Positions 1-10,216 of a stretch of 64,000 bases of DNA are shown here, in pieces. Under the pieces are notes generated by a model, which did not search any database, was not told where the DNA came from, and saw nothing but the letters and a program-made list of their open reading frames with translations. Position numbers and translations under genes: made by a program. Source of the stretch: Gluconobacter cadivus. GTDB lineage: Bacteria > Pseudomonadota > Alphaproteobacteria > Acetobacterales > Acetobacteraceae. The stretch lies in NCBI RefSeq assembly GCF_015244745.1, contig NZ_JABCQI010000002.1, positions 538,561-602,560 on the forward strand, in the 5' to 3' direction. Position 1 is the first letter of the stretch; the number at the start of each line of letters is the position of its first letter.

Positions 1-1
1 C

Positions 2-759
2 TGGGGTGAGACGCCTGCGCCGGATCTGTCGACCTGGTGGAACCAGATCGCGTCCTGGCGGAGTGTGGACGGGTTTGGCTTTACGCAGGACATGGCGCCG
101 TCTGCCGTCATTCGCCCGCAGCACGCGGTTCGCCGTCTGTATGAACTGGCGAAGGAAACGGGTCGTGATACGTTCGTGTCCACCGAAGTCGGGCAGCACC
201 AGATGTGGGCGGCCCAGCACTTCCAGTTCGACAAGCCGAACCGCTGGCTGACGTCCGGTGGTCTGGGAACGATGGGCTATGGTCTGCCAGCCGCCGTGGG
301 CGCGCAGGTGGCGCATCCGGATGCGCTGGTGATCGACATCGCCGGTGAGGCGTCCACGCTCATGAACATTCAGGAACTGGGAACGATCGCGCAGTATCGC
401 CTGCCGGTGAAGATCTTCATCCTGAACAACCACTATATGGGCATGGTCCGTCAGTGGCAGGAACTGCTTCATGGCTCGCGCTATTCGCAGTCCTACAGTG
501 AAGCACTGCCGGATTTCGTGAAGCTGGCCGAAGCGTTCCATGCGACCGGGATGCGGGCGACGCATGTGGGCGAACTGGATGACGTGATTCGCCGGATGCT
601 GGCGCATGATGGGCCGGTCGTGGCCGATATCTGTGTGGCGGAAGGCGAGAACTGCTATCCGATGATCCCATCGGGTGCGGCGCACAACCAGATGCTGCTG
701 GGTCCGGATCAGGATTCCGAAGCGGCGGGACTGACCGAAGAAGGGAAGATGCTGGTCTG

Positions 760-760
<1 letters not shown>
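2..760 (+). CDS. ilvB: Acetolactate synthase large subunit, C-terminal part (partial)
   Basis: The reading frame is open from the window edge, so the N-terminal half lies outside. The visible 252 residues are the thiamine-diphosphate-binding third of acetohydroxyacid synthase, which condenses pyruvate with pyruvate or 2-ketobutyrate in valine, leucine and isoleucine synthesis. Landmarks are GLGTMGYGLPAAVGAQ, the cofactor segment IAGEASTLMNIQELGT (the family's GDG appears as GEA, as I recall for alphaproteobacteria) and NNHYMGMVRQWQELLH. Its stop shares one base with the ilvN start (TGATG), so the two subunits are probably translationally coupled. Confidence 0.95.
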
Positions 761-2306
<1,546 letters not shown>

Positions 2307-2648
2307 TCAGGGGGGTCTGGAGGGCCGGATTCGGCCTCTCTGGATCGGGACGTATCAGCGTCTGTCGGGCGTCGGGATTTGGGGGGATTCGCTTCCCGCA
2401 GATCCGGCGCCCGAACTGTTTTCGGGGCTCGGGGATTTGTGAAATTTTTGGTCTCAGCCCTGTGTGCAGGAAAGGGAAAACCTCTTTCTCATGCAACAGG
2501 GACATGGGGCGAAAAAGATATGTGACATATTGGGGAATCGCCCCATAAAGTGCTTGCATCAGGGGGGAGGGGCCGGTAACTAGCGCGCTTCCTGGCCCAA
2601 GGGGGCATTCTTTGCCCAACAGGCTGTCTACTGGTTTGGGGGTACGTG
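2307..2648 (+). promoter_or_regulatory. Long structured region upstream of speD
   Basis: No gene is evident in this 342-bp stretch. Just after ilvC a GC-rich imperfect hairpin (about 2318-2342) lacks a T-run. Further on, ATGGGGCG (2504-2511) and CGCCCCAT (2539-2546) are exact complements, and they enclose a smaller exact hairpin (ATATG, loop TGA, CATAT, 2518-2530). The speD ribosome binding site is probably the GGGGG just before 2641. The region presumably holds the speD promoter and a folded leader, but I match it to no known riboswitch. Confidence 0.4.
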
Positions 2649-3128
2649 ATGAACGCACTTGCTCAACTGGGGATGGTATCGGAACTCCCGAGAGATATCC
2701 AGAACAGCGCCGCTCACTTCGTCGAGGATGAGCGCAAAGATTACTTCATTGAGCGTGATGGCGAGCGTTTTGCTGGCAATCACCTGCTGATCGATTTCTG
2801 GGACGCCCGGAATCTCGATGATCCGATGCGGATCGATGAAACGCTGTGTGAAGCTGCGGTTGCAGCTGGCGCGACGATTCTGCACAGCCATTTTCACCAC
2901 TTCACGCCCAATGGCGGCGTGTCGGGCGTGATCGTGCTGGCGGAAAGCCATATTTCGATCCATACGTGGCCGGAACGGAATTATGCCGCTGTGGACGTGT
3001 TCATGTGCGGTGTGTGTGATCCGAACCTGTCGATTCCGGTGATGCAGCGCCTGTTTCAGGCTGGCCGGATCGAGGTCGACGCCATGCGGCGCGGCCGCGT
3101 GCAGGACAAGGCCGCAAAAGCGGTCTGA
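2649..3128 (+). CDS. speD: S-adenosylmethionine decarboxylase proenzyme
   Basis: This 159-residue short prokaryotic AdoMetDC makes decarboxylated SAM, the aminopropyl donor for spermidine. The self-cleavage site is ESHISIHTWPE, with Ser100 expected to become the pyruvoyl group after cleavage following Glu99. The conserved HSHFHHF and MCGVCDP segments are also present. ATG at 2649 is chosen over GTG at 2646 because of its spacing from the GGGGG Shine-Dalgarno. The next gene, speE, uses its product, but an intrinsic terminator separates them. Confidence 0.94.
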   Translation: MNALAQLGMVSELPRDIQNSAAHFVEDERKDYFIERDGERFAGNHLLIDFWDARNLDDPMRIDETLCEAAVAAGATILHSHFHHFTPNGGVSGVIVLAESHISIHTWPERNYAAVDVFMCGVCDPNLSIPVMQRLFQAGRIEVDAMRRGRVQDKAAKAV

Positions 3129-3135
3129 ACTGATG

Positions 3136-3163
3136 AAAGGGCCGGATAAAACCGGCCCTTTTT
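3136..3163 (+). terminator. Intrinsic terminator between speD and speE
   Basis: A perfect 7-bp GC stem (GGGCCGG, loop ATAAAA, CCGGCCC), extended by A-T pairs and followed by TTTTT. It sits 8 bp after the speD stop and 30 bp before speE, so speE expression from the speD promoter would need read-through. Confidence 0.85.
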
Positions 3164-3193
3164 CAATATACTCCGACAAGGAAACGATGATCC

Positions 3194-4066
3194 ATGGCTG
3201 AAACATGGCTCAACGAGACACTGTACCCGGATTGGGGACAGCGTTTTCTCGTTACGCGCGAACTCGCACGGGTAAAATCCGATTTTCAGGACGTGGTGGT
3301 GTTCGAAAGCTCCAGCCACGGTCGCGTGCTGGTTCTGGATGGTGTCATCCAGATCACCGAGCGTGACGAGTTCGTCTATCAGGAAATGCTGACGCATGTG
3401 CCTCTGCTGGCGCATCCCTGTGCGAAGCGCGTTCTGATCATCGGTGCGGGTGACGGTGGCGTTCTGCGTCGCGTGTTGCAGCATGAGACGGTCGAGAAGG
3501 CTGTCATGGTCGAGATCGACGGTGCTGTGATCGAGTTGTCCAAGCAGTATCTGCCGAACATTGCCGGAGATGCCTGGAACGACCCGCGCGCCGAGGTCAT
3601 TGTCGGCGACGGCATCGACTATGTTCTGAAGGCGGCTGATGGGTCGTTCGACGTAATCATCGTCGACAGCACCGATCCGATCGGTGTGGGCGAAGTGCTG
3701 TTCACGGATGAGTTCTACAGCAACTGCGCGCGCATCCTTTCGGACGAAGGTCTGATCGTGAACCAGTGTGGCGTTCCGTTCATGCAGGCTGATGAACTGC
3801 ATGAGACGAGCCTGCGTCGTGCAAAGTTCTTCCCGCATGTCGGTGCGTATGTCGCGGCTGTCCCGACCTATGTCGGCGGGTTCATGACGCTGGGTGTGGC
3901 CTCCAAGGGGCAGGCGCCGAACACGCAGACGGTTGAGCAGATCCGCGCCCGTGCGGACGCTGCGAAGATCGTGGGCACGACGCGCTACTGGACGCCGGAG
4001 ATCCATGTCGGGGCGTTCAATCTGCCACCCTATATTGCCGAACATCTTCCGAAGACCGGAAAATGA
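3194..4066 (+). CDS. speE: Spermidine synthase (polyamine aminopropyltransferase)
   Basis: This 290-residue cytosolic enzyme transfers the aminopropyl group of decarboxylated SAM to putrescine. The fold shows the N-terminal beta domain (FQDVVVFESSSHGRVLVLDG), the nucleotide-binding GAGDGG at residues 84-89, the acidic VEIDGAVIELSKQYLP, and the catalytic loop VDSTDPIG. Length is normal. ATG at 3194 follows AAGGAAA with good spacing. The substrate comes from SpeD just upstream, although a terminator lies between the two genes. Confidence 0.96.
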   Translation: MAETWLNETLYPDWGQRFLVTRELARVKSDFQDVVVFESSSHGRVLVLDGVIQITERDEFVYQEMLTHVPLLAHPCAKRVLIIGAGDGGVLRRVLQHETVEKAVMVEIDGAVIELSKQYLPNIAGDAWNDPRAEVIVGDGIDYVLKAADGSFDVIIVDSTDPIGVGEVLFTDEFYSNCARILSDEGLIVNQCGVPFMQADELHETSLRRAKFFPHVGAYVAAVPTYVGGFMTLGVASKGQAPNTQTVEQIRARADAAKIVGTTRYWTPEIHVGAFNLPPYIAEHLPKTGK

Positions 4067-4071
4067 TATCG

Positions 4072-4100
4072 CGCCTGCCTCTTCATTAAAGGGGCAGGCG
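4072..4100. terminator. Hairpin between convergent speE and marR-type gene
   Basis: CGCCTGCC (4072-4079) and GGCAGGCG (4093-4100) are exact complements around a 13-base loop, lying between the two convergent stop codons. Neither side has a U-tract, so it is at best a weak or factor-assisted terminator for both genes. Confidence 0.4.
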
Positions 4101-4101
4101 G

Positions 4102-4530
4102 TTACAGTTGCTCTTTCAGGCTGCTGTTGATCCGTTCCAGAAGTGTTACGAGAATATCGCGTTCAAGGGGTGTAAACCCCTTGAGTGCTGTGTCGGTTAA
4201 ATGTTCCATTATGGGAACGATATTCCGGCTTTTCCGCTGGCCGTCCGGCGTCAGTGTGACCAGTGTGCTGCGGCGGTCTGTTGGGTCTGGTTCGCGCTGG
4301 ATCAGGCCGTCCCGCTCCATCCGGGCGAGCAGTGTCGTCATGCCCGGCTGTTCGATATCCGCAAAATCCGCGAGGGCTTTCTGATTGAGCGCCTTTCCGT
4401 CCTGCAGGGCCTGCAGCACGGGAAGCTGACCGATCCGAAGGCCCGTCTTTTTGAGGTCGCGTTCCAGCAAGAGCGTGAAGAGTCTGGTGGTGCGTGTGGT
4501 CAGGGCGCTCAGGGGAGACAGGGCGGTCAT
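4102..4530 (-). CDS. MarR-family transcriptional regulator
   Basis: A winged-helix regulator of about 142 residues. The helix-turn-helix (NQKALADFADIEQPGMTTLLARMERDGLI) is followed by the wing (REPDPTDRRSTLVTLTPDGQ) and a dimerisation helix, as in MarR proteins that sense small ligands. An ATG at 4563 is in frame, but it lies inside a perfect 24-bp palindrome. ATG at 4530, preceded by CGGAA, is the likelier start and leaves the palindrome as an autoregulatory operator. The ligand is unknown. A DUF333 lipoprotein and an ABM protein lie upstream on the same strand, beyond a terminator. Confidence 0.85.
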   Translation of the reverse strand: MTALSPLSALTTRTTRLFTLLLERDLKKTGLRIGQLPVLQALQDGKALNQKALADFADIEQPGMTTLLARMERDGLIQREPDPTDRRSTLVTLTPDGQRKSRNIVPIMEHLTDTALKGFTPLERDILVTLLERINSSLKEQL

Positions 4531-4555
4531 GCGGATTCCGGGGAACATGTGGATG

Positions 4556-4579
4556 AAATGCATAACATGTTATGCATTT
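4556..4579. promoter_or_regulatory. Perfect 24-bp palindrome, probable MarR operator
   Basis: Twelve bases, AAATGCATAACA, are followed immediately by their exact reverse complement. MarR proteins commonly bind such AT-rich palindromes in their own promoters, and this one lies about 26-49 bp upstream of the preferred marR start. The assignment to this regulator is inferred from position. Confidence 0.7.
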
Positions 4580-4587
4580 GGAAAATG

Positions 4588-4622
4588 AAAAACCCGGCGG
4601 CCCCGTTCGGGCCTGACCGGGC
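4588..4622 (-). terminator. Intrinsic terminator after the DUF333 lipoprotein gene
   Basis: Read on the minus strand, a CCCGG/CCGGG outer stem and a GGCCC/GGGCC inner stem are followed by TTTTT. It separates the ABM-lipoprotein pair from the downstream MarR gene. Confidence 0.7.
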
Positions 4623-4629
4623 TGGAAAA

Positions 4630-4911
4630 TCAGGGTTTCATCTTGGCCAGAGGCGCGACGCAGCGGTGTTCGCGGTAGAGCGTCCATTCGTCGCAGATCT
4701 GATTGGGGGGGAAGGTGCAGGTGCCGGTTTCGCCGCCCGCAGTCCGCACGTCGCCATGTCGGCCGCCCTGCTGCGTGCAATAGACGCTGGCGGGGTTGGG
4801 GATACCGATCAGACGGGTGCGCGGATTATGCTGCGGATGGGACGCGCAGGCGGACACCGTGCCGCATAGGAGGGTGATGGTGAGGAGGCGTTTCGTGTTT
4901 GAAAGATGCAT
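4630..4911 (-). CDS. Small DUF333-type lipoprotein
   Basis: This 93-residue protein begins with a lipoprotein signal peptide (KRLLTITLLCGTVSAC, with the lipobox ending in Cys22). The mature part carries the DUF333 pattern NPASVYCTQQGG, TGTCTFPPNQICDEWTLYR and a final Cys. It is probably anchored to a membrane facing the periplasm. Function is unknown, although the family is sometimes labelled hemolysin-like. It starts three bases after the ABM gene stop, so the two are probably co-transcribed. Confidence 0.8.
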   Translation of the reverse strand: MHLSNTKRLLTITLLCGTVSACASHPQHNPRTRLIGIPNPASVYCTQQGGRHGDVRTAGGETGTCTFPPNQICDEWTLYREHRCVAPLAKMKP

Positions 4912-4914
4912 TGT

Positions 4915-5217
4915 TCAGGGAGCCCTTTTCTTCAGGAAGCGGACGCTGCGTTCCTTGATGTCGAGTTCTTTTACAGCGTTTGCGAAGACCTCGAAATGCG
5001 GGGTCCTGAGGTGTTCTTCGAAGGCTGCGCGGTCGGTATAGACTTCTACGAGGATGACGGTATCGGCTTCCGTTTCGGGGGAGAGGACCGTGAAGCTGTG
5101 GCAGCTGGATTCGTCGGCGACGGAGCGTTCGCTGTCATAGGCGCAGACCTTGAGAAATCTGTCATAGGTTGCCGGTGTGGTCTCAAATTCGGCAATGACC
5201 GTCAGTTCGCCAGCCAT
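4915..5217 (-). CDS. Antibiotic-biosynthesis-monooxygenase (ABM) domain protein
   Basis: A 100-residue ferredoxin-like ABM-fold protein (LTVIAEFETTPATYDRFL, then ADTVILVEVYTDRAAFEEHL and TPHFEVFANAV). Relatives include quinol monooxygenase YgiN and heme-degrading enzymes. The substrate cannot be read from the sequence. ATG at 5217 follows GGAG at ideal spacing, so the longer open frame to 5319 is not used. It is divergent from gcvT and coupled to the downstream lipoprotein. A second ABM gene lies at 10217. Confidence 0.8.
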   Translation of the reverse strand: MAGELTVIAEFETTPATYDRFLKVCAYDSERSVADESSCHSFTVLSPETEADTVILVEVYTDRAAFEEHLRTPHFEVFANAVKELDIKERSVRFLKKRAP

Positions 5218-5310
5218 GGAGGTCTCCTTTGTGCATTTAAGGTCTCGGGACACAACGCAGGAGCGATCGTAACGATTGCGGAGTTTTTCGGAAACTGGCA
5301 GGATTGGGGT

Positions 5311-5475
5311 GACCGACACGGGAGAGACCGGCCGAGAGGCTGGCGCCGAAGGAGCAACCGCCCCGGAAACTCTCAGGCCAAAGGACCGAGTCGGTCAGGA
5401 CATTCTGGAGAGAGGTGCGCTTGACGCATCCGCCGACGGGATAGCGATCTCAGGCGAAAGGACAGAAGGGGCGAC
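5311..5475 (+). ncRNA. Tandem glycine riboswitch (two aptamers) of the gcv operon
   Basis: The RNA shows the two-aptamer glycine riboswitch pattern. Aptamer 1 is closed by GACCGAC (5311-5317) and GTCGGTC (5390-5396) and holds GGGAGAGACC, GCCGAAGGAGCAA and CTCTCAGGCCAAAGGACCG. Aptamer 2 (about 5402-5468) repeats CTGGAGAGAGG, GCCGACGGGATA and TCTCAGGCGAAAGGACAGA. About 80 bases remain before gcvT as expression platform. It would switch the glycine cleavage genes on when glycine is plentiful. Confidence 0.95.
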
Positions 5476-5556
5476 GTTTTTCCGGCCGCGTTCTGCGGAG
5501 TGCCGGGGGCGTCTGCATCTTCACGTCTTTAGAGAGAATGGACCGGGCTTTTTCGT

Positions 5557-6690
5557 ATGAGCGATTCCCTCCAGCGTACTCCCCTTTACGATCTGAATCT
5601 GGAACTTGGCGCGAAAATGGTGCCGTTCGCAGGCTTTGAGATGCCGATCCAGTTCCCTGCGGGGCTGATGGCGGAGCATCTGCATACGCGCGAGAAGGCC
5701 GGTCTGTTCGACGTGTCCCATATGGGGCAGATCCGCATTGCTGCGAAAAGCGGCGACGTGAAGGACGCGGCCGCCGCGCTTGAGACGTTGGTCCCTGCCG
5801 ATTATGTCGGGCTTGCCGCCGGGCGTCAGCGTTATGGACTGCTGACTAATGACGAGGGTGGCATTCTGGACGATCTGATGGTCGCGAATATGGGCCATGA
5901 TCTGCTGGTAGTCGTGAATGCGGGTTGCAAGGTTCAGGACGCAGACCGGATCGAGAAGGCGCTGTCTGATCGGTGTGTTGTGACGCGCCAGTTTGATCGC
6001 GGTCTTATGGCGCTTCAGGGTCCGGCGGCTGAAGCGGCTCTGGCACCGCTCTGCCCGGCCGTGAAGGACATGCGCTTCATGGATGTGATCGAGACGGAAC
6101 TCGCGGGCGTGAAGGTGACGGTGTCGCGGTCCGGCTATACGGGCGAGGACGGGTTCGAGATTGGCTGTGCGGGCGCGGATTCCGAGAAGGTCGCACGCGC
6201 AATCCTGGCGCAGCCGGATGTGTTGCCGATTGGTCTGGGCGCGCGGGATTCGCTGCGTCTTGAGGCCGGACTGTGCCTGTATGGCAATGACATTGATGTC
6301 ACGACCACGCCGGTTGAAGCCTCGCTGGGCTGGGCGATCCAGAAGGCGCGTCGTGAGGGCGGTTCCCGCGAGGGTGGCTATCCGGGTGCGGAAGTTGTGC
6401 TGAAGCAGACGCGCGATGGCGTGTCGCGTAAGCGCGTGGGTCTGCTGGCGGAAGGTCGGGCTCCGGTGCGGGCAGGGGCGAAGCTCTTTGCCGATGCCGA
6501 GGGACAGAAGGAAATCGGGGTGGTTACGTCCGGGGCGTTTGGCCCGAGCGTGAAGGCTCCTGTTGCGATGGGCTATGTCGCGTCGGATCATGCGGCGCTG
6601 GACACACCCGTCTTTGCGGAACTGCGGGGCAAGTATGTGCCGCTGCATGTGCGGGCGATGCCGTTCGTGGCACCCGGCTTCAAGCGCTGA
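5557..6690 (+). CDS. gcvT: Glycine cleavage system T protein (aminomethyltransferase)
   Basis: A full-length T protein of 377 residues that releases ammonia from aminomethyl-lipoyl H protein and forms 5,10-methylene-tetrahydrofolate. Typical segments are LYDLNLELGAKMVPFAGFEMPIQ, the catalytic-region FDVSHMGQI, NAGCKVQDADRI, SRSGYTGEDGFEI and LGARDSLRLEAGLCLYGND. It is the first gene after the glycine riboswitch and is followed by gcvH after 36 bp. Confidence 0.96.
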   Translation: MSDSLQRTPLYDLNLELGAKMVPFAGFEMPIQFPAGLMAEHLHTREKAGLFDVSHMGQIRIAAKSGDVKDAAAALETLVPADYVGLAAGRQRYGLLTNDEGGILDDLMVANMGHDLLVVVNAGCKVQDADRIEKALSDRCVVTRQFDRGLMALQGPAAEAALAPLCPAVKDMRFMDVIETELAGVKVTVSRSGYTGEDGFEIGCAGADSEKVARAILAQPDVLPIGLGARDSLRLEAGLCLYGNDIDVTTTPVEASLGWAIQKARREGGSREGGYPGAEVVLKQTRDGVSRKRVGLLAEGRAPVRAGAKLFADAEGQKEIGVVTSGAFGPSVKAPVAMGYVASDHAALDTPVFAELRGKYVPLHVRAMPFVAPGFKR

Positions 6691-6726
6691 ACTTACAGTA
6701 GACTTTCAGATCAGGAAAAAGCAGCA

Positions 6727-7086
6727 ATGACGACCTATTACACGAAGTCCCATGAATGGATCCGCGTCGATGGCGATCAGGCCACTGTTGGCATCACGAC
6801 GCATGCCTCTGAAGAGCTGGGCGAACTGGTGTTCGTTGAAGCCAAGGACGAGGGCACGGAAGTTGCTGCCGGTGATGCGGCCGCGGTTGTCGAATCCGTG
6901 AAGGCGGCCTCCGACATCTATGCACCGGTGGCGGGTACGCTGGCGGGCTTCAACGAAGCGCTGTCCGATGATCCGACGCTGGTGGGCCGCGATGCGGAAG
7001 GCGAGGGCTGGATCTTCCGCATGACGGTTTCCAACCCGGACGACCTCAAGGGCCTACTGACGGCCGAGCAGTACAAGAGCCTCTGA
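6727..7086 (+). CDS. gcvH: Glycine cleavage system H protein
   Basis: This 119-residue lipoyl carrier shuttles the aminomethyl group from P protein to T protein. The hammerhead lipoyl domain carries the attachment lysine at about residue 59 in [14 protein letters not shown]. The start ([13 protein letters not shown]) and the C-terminal GWIFRMTVS are typical. It follows gcvT in one unit. An intrinsic terminator comes directly after it and before gcvP. Confidence 0.97.
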   Translation: MTTYYTKSHEWIRVDGDQATVGITTHASEELGELVFVEAKDEGTEVAAGDAAAVVESVKAASDIYAPVAGTLAGFNEALSDDPTLVGRDAEGEGWIFRMTVSNPDDLKGLLTAEQYKSL

Positions 7087-7090
7087 GGCT

Positions 7091-7121
7091 CGCGGGGTCT
7101 GCGCTGGCAGGCCCCGTTTTT
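7091..7121 (+). terminator. Intrinsic terminator between gcvH and gcvP
   Basis: CGGGGTCTG (7093-7101) pairs with CAGGCCCCG (7108-7116), with one G-U pair, followed by TTTTT. It lies within the gcv cluster, 42 bp before the gcvP start, and should reduce gcvP transcription relative to gcvTH. Confidence 0.8.
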
Positions 7122-7162
7122 CTTTCAGCCTGTCCCAAATTCCTGCCTCCGCTTTTCATGAA

Positions 7163-10018
7163 ATGCCAGAGAACCTGCCTGTGACGACCTTGTGGCCTGC
7201 CCAGACCGAAGATTTCAGCTCCCGCCATATCGGCCCGCGTCCTTCCGAAATCGGGGAGATGCTGCGGGTCGTTGGCGCGTCCAGTCTCGATGACCTGATC
7301 GACCGGACCATTCCGGCCGCCATTCTCGATCGCGGGGATCACGGGATTGGTGCGGCCCTGACCGAGCAGGATGCGCTGGCGCGTCTGCGTCAGATTGCGT
7401 CGCGCAATCAGGTTCTGACCTCCATGATCGGCCAAGGTTATTACGATACGGTTCTGCCGCCGGTCATCCAGCGGAACATTCTCGAAAATCCGGCCTGGTA
7501 CACGGCCTATACGCCGTATCAGCCTGAAATCAGCCAGGGCCGCCTTGAGGCGCTGCTGAACTTTCAGACGCTGGTGGCGGATCTGACGGGGCTGGATATC
7601 GCCAATGCGTCCCTGCTGGACGAGGGCACGGCCTGTGCGGAAGCCATGGCGCTGGCGCAGCGTGTGGGCAAGTCGAAAGCAACGGCGTTCTTCGTGGATG
7701 CCGACACGCATCCGCAGACAGTTGCTGTGATCCGCACGCGGGCCGAGCCGCTGGGCTGGGATATTGTCGTGGGTGATCCGGAGACGGATCTGGATGCGTC
7801 CTCCGTGTTTGGTGCGCTGCTGTCCTATCCGGGCTCTTCGGGGCAGGTGCGGGATCTGCGCGGCGTGATTGCGGCGCTGCATGAGAAGGGTGCGATTGCG
7901 GCTCTGGCCTGTGATCCGCTGGCGCTCGTGGTGCTGGAAAGTCCGGGCGCGCTGGGCGCGGATATCGCGATCGGCTCGATGCAGCGTTATGGCGTGCCGA
8001 TGGGGGCTGGTGGCCCGCATGCGGGGTTCATGGCGACGCGCGATGCGTTCAAGCGGCATATGCCGGGGCGTCTGGTTGGCGTGTCGCGCGACAGTGCGGG
8101 CAAGCCCGCCTATCGTCTGGCGCTTCAGACGCGCGAACAGCATATCCGCCGCGAGAAGGCCACATCCAACATCTGCACGGCGCAGGCGCTTCTGGCGATC
8201 ATCGCGTCCATGTATGCGGTGTATCATGGTCCGGAAGGGCTGAAGGCGATTGCCGCACGCACGCACCGGATGGCGTCGATCCTGTCTGCCGGGCTGAAAG
8301 CTCTGGGCGCGAATGTTGAGACGGACGTGTTCTTCGACACCATCACCGTTCAGGTTGGTGCTTCTGCGCCGCAGGTTCTGGCGCGGGCCGTGGCGTCCGG
8401 CATCAATCTGCGCGATGCGGGGAATGGCCGGATTGGTGTGTCCTGTGACGAGACCACGGCGCCGGAAACGATCCGTGCGGTCTGGGCGGCGTTTGCGGGT
8501 GAGGGTGCGGATCTGGCGTCTGTCGAGCAGGCGCTTTCGGTGACGGATGCGCTACCGGAGGGCCTGTCCCGGACGGCGCCGCTGCTGACGCATCCTGTGT
8601 TCCATGCGCATCGTTCCGAGACGGATCTGCTGCGCTACATGCGCGCGCTGGCGGATAAGGATCTGGCGCTGGATCGGACGATGATCCCGCTGGGCTCCTG
8701 CACGATGAAGCTCAATGCGACGGCTGAGATGATCCCCATCACCTGGCCGGAATTTTCGCGGATTCATCCGTTCGCGCCCGCCGATCAGGTTCAGGGTTAT
8801 GCCGAGCTGTTCACGTATCTGGAGCGCACGCTCTGTGCGATTTCGGGGTATGACGCCGTGTCGCTTCAGCCGAATTCCGGCGCGCAGGGGGAGTATGCCG
8901 GGCTTCTGGCGATCCGGGGTTATCACCGGGCGCGTGGGGATGAGAACCGCGACGTCTGCCTGATTCCGGCGTCCGCACATGGGACCAATCCGGCTTCGGC
9001 GCAGATGGTCGGAATGCGGGTTGTCGTTGTGGCCTGCGATGCGAATGGCAATGTCGATGTCGAGGATCTGAAGGCGAAGATCGCGCAGCATGACGGGCGC
9101 GTGGCGGCCATCATGATTACGTATCCGTCCACGCATGGCGTGTTCGAGGAGCGGATCGTCGAGATCTGCGAGCTTGTCCACGAAGCGGGCGGGCAGGTCT
9201 ATCTGGATGGCGCGAACCTTAATGCGCAGGTTGGTCTGGCGCGTCCGGGGCTGTATGGCGCGGATGTGTCGCACTTCAACCTGCACAAGACGTTCTGCAT
9301 TCCGCATGGCGGCGGCGGGCCGGGCATGGGGCCGATCGGTGTGGGCAAGCATCTGGCACCCTATCTGCCGGGGCAGCATGGTATTGCGGTGTCCGCGGCA
9401 CCTTACGGCTCCGCGTCTATTCTGCCGATCTCCGCTGCTTACATCATGATGATGGGCGACGAGGGACTGCGTCAGGCGACGACGATGGCGATCCTGAATG
9501 CGAACTACATCGCGTCGCGTCTGGAAGGGCATTATCCGGTTCTGTATCGCGGCACGAACGGCTTTACGGCGCATGAATGCATCGTTGATCTGCGGCCGCT
9601 GAAGGATACGGTCGGTGTAACGGTGGACGATATCGCCAAGCGTCTGATCGACCACGGGTTCCATGCGCCGACGGTCAGCTTCCCGGTAGCGGGGACGTTC
9701 ATGATCGAGCCGACGGAATCTGAAGGGAAGGGTGAACTGGATCGCTTCTGCGATGCGATGATCGCCATTCGCGCGGAGATTGCCGAAATTGAAGCCGGGC
9801 GTGTGGCGATGGAGGCCAGCCCGCTGCGGTTTGCGCCGCATACCACGGCGGATCTGGCTGGCGCGTGGGACCGTTCCTACAGCCGCGAGGCGGGGTGTTT
9901 CCCCCGCGGTGTGGACACGTCGAAATACTGGTCGCCGGTCGGGCGTCTGGATAATGCCTGGGGGGACCGGAACCTCGTCTGTTCCTGCCCGGATATTTCG
10001 ACCTACGCTGAAGGCTAA
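7163..10018 (+). CDS. gcvP: Glycine dehydrogenase (decarboxylating), P protein
   Basis: A single-chain P protein of 951 residues, the fused form in which GcvPA- and GcvPB-like halves are joined. It decarboxylates glycine with pyridoxal phosphate and loads the H protein. Visible are the N-terminal [28 protein letters not shown], the second-half [14 protein letters not shown] and the cofactor lysine in [18 protein letters not shown]. The start is uncertain: ATG 7163 has a poor ribosome site and GTG 7181 is an alternative. A terminator separates it from gcvH. Confidence 0.96.
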   Translation: MPENLPVTTLWPAQTEDFSSRHIGPRPSEIGEMLRVVGASSLDDLIDRTIPAAILDRGDHGIGAALTEQDALARLRQIASRNQVLTSMIGQGYYDTVLPPVIQRNILENPAWYTAYTPYQPEISQGRLEALLNFQTLVADLTGLDIANASLLDEGTACAEAMALAQRVGKSKATAFFVDADTHPQTVAVIRTRAEPLGWDIVVGDPETDLDASSVFGALLSYPGSSGQVRDLRGVIAALHEKGAIAALACDPLALVVLESPGALGADIAIGSMQRYGVPMGAGGPHAGFMATRDAFKRHMPGRLVGVSRDSAGKPAYRLALQTREQHIRREKATSNICTAQALLAIIASMYAVYHGPEGLKAIAARTHRMASILSAGLKALGANVETDVFFDTITVQVGASAPQVLARAVASGINLRDAGNGRIGVSCDETTAPETIRAVWAAFAGEGADLASVEQALSVTDALPEGLSRTAPLLTHPVFHAHRSETDLLRYMRALADKDLALDRTMIPLGSCTMKLNATAEMIPITWPEFSRIHPFAPADQVQGYAELFTYLERTLCAISGYDAVSLQPNSGAQGEYAGLLAIRGYHRARGDENRDVCLIPASAHGTNPASAQMVGMRVVVVACDANGNVDVEDLKAKIAQHDGRVAAIMITYPSTHGVFEERIVEICELVHEAGGQVYLDGANLNAQVGLARPGLYGADVSHFNLHKTFCIPHGGGGPGMGPIGVGKHLAPYLPGQHGIAVSAAPYGSASILPISAAYIMMMGDEGLRQATTMAILNANYIASRLEGHYPVLYRGTNGFTAHECIVDLRPLKDTVGVTVDDIAKRLIDHGFHAPTVSFPVAGTFMIEPTESEGKGELDRFCDAMIAIRAEIAEIEAGRVAMEASPLRFAPHTTADLAGAWDRSYSREAGCFPRGVDTSKYWSPVGRLDNAWGDRNLVCSCPDISTYAEG

Positions 10019-10046
10019 ACAGCTTTTTTAGTTTGGTATTTAGGAA

Positions 10047-10077
10047 AAGGCGTCTTCCTTTGGGAAGGCGCCTTTCT
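10047..10077 (+). terminator. Intrinsic terminator after gcvP
   Basis: GGCGTCTTCC (10049-10058) pairs with GGAAGGCGCC (10063-10072), with one G-U pair. It is flanked by AAAA before and TTT after, about 30 bp beyond the gcvP stop. Confidence 0.8.
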
Positions 10078-10141
10078 GCTGTCCGAGCTCTTTTGTTGTG
10101 ATACCCGGCATGGGTTCTTTCTCACAAAACTGTGCGGTATG

Positions 10142-10155
10142 GTTTCACGTGAAAC
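10142..10155. promoter_or_regulatory. parS-like site 1
   Basis: GTTTCACGTGAAAC is the palindromic core of the bacterial ParB-binding site. Counting flanks, 15 of the 16 consensus positions TGTTTCACGTGAAACA match. It is intergenic, upstream of the ABM gene at 10217. Confidence 0.7.
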
Positions 10156-10216
10156 ACTGCCCGTCTGCGGAAAGGTCGCGGCCGGGCAGTTGCCATTGTT
10201 GATGAGGAATTTCCCC

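Noticed and set aside
7046..9841. Two open frames of over 400 codons antisense to gcvP
   Set aside because: They are Arg/His-rich, have no recognisable motifs, and shadow a strongly conserved gene.
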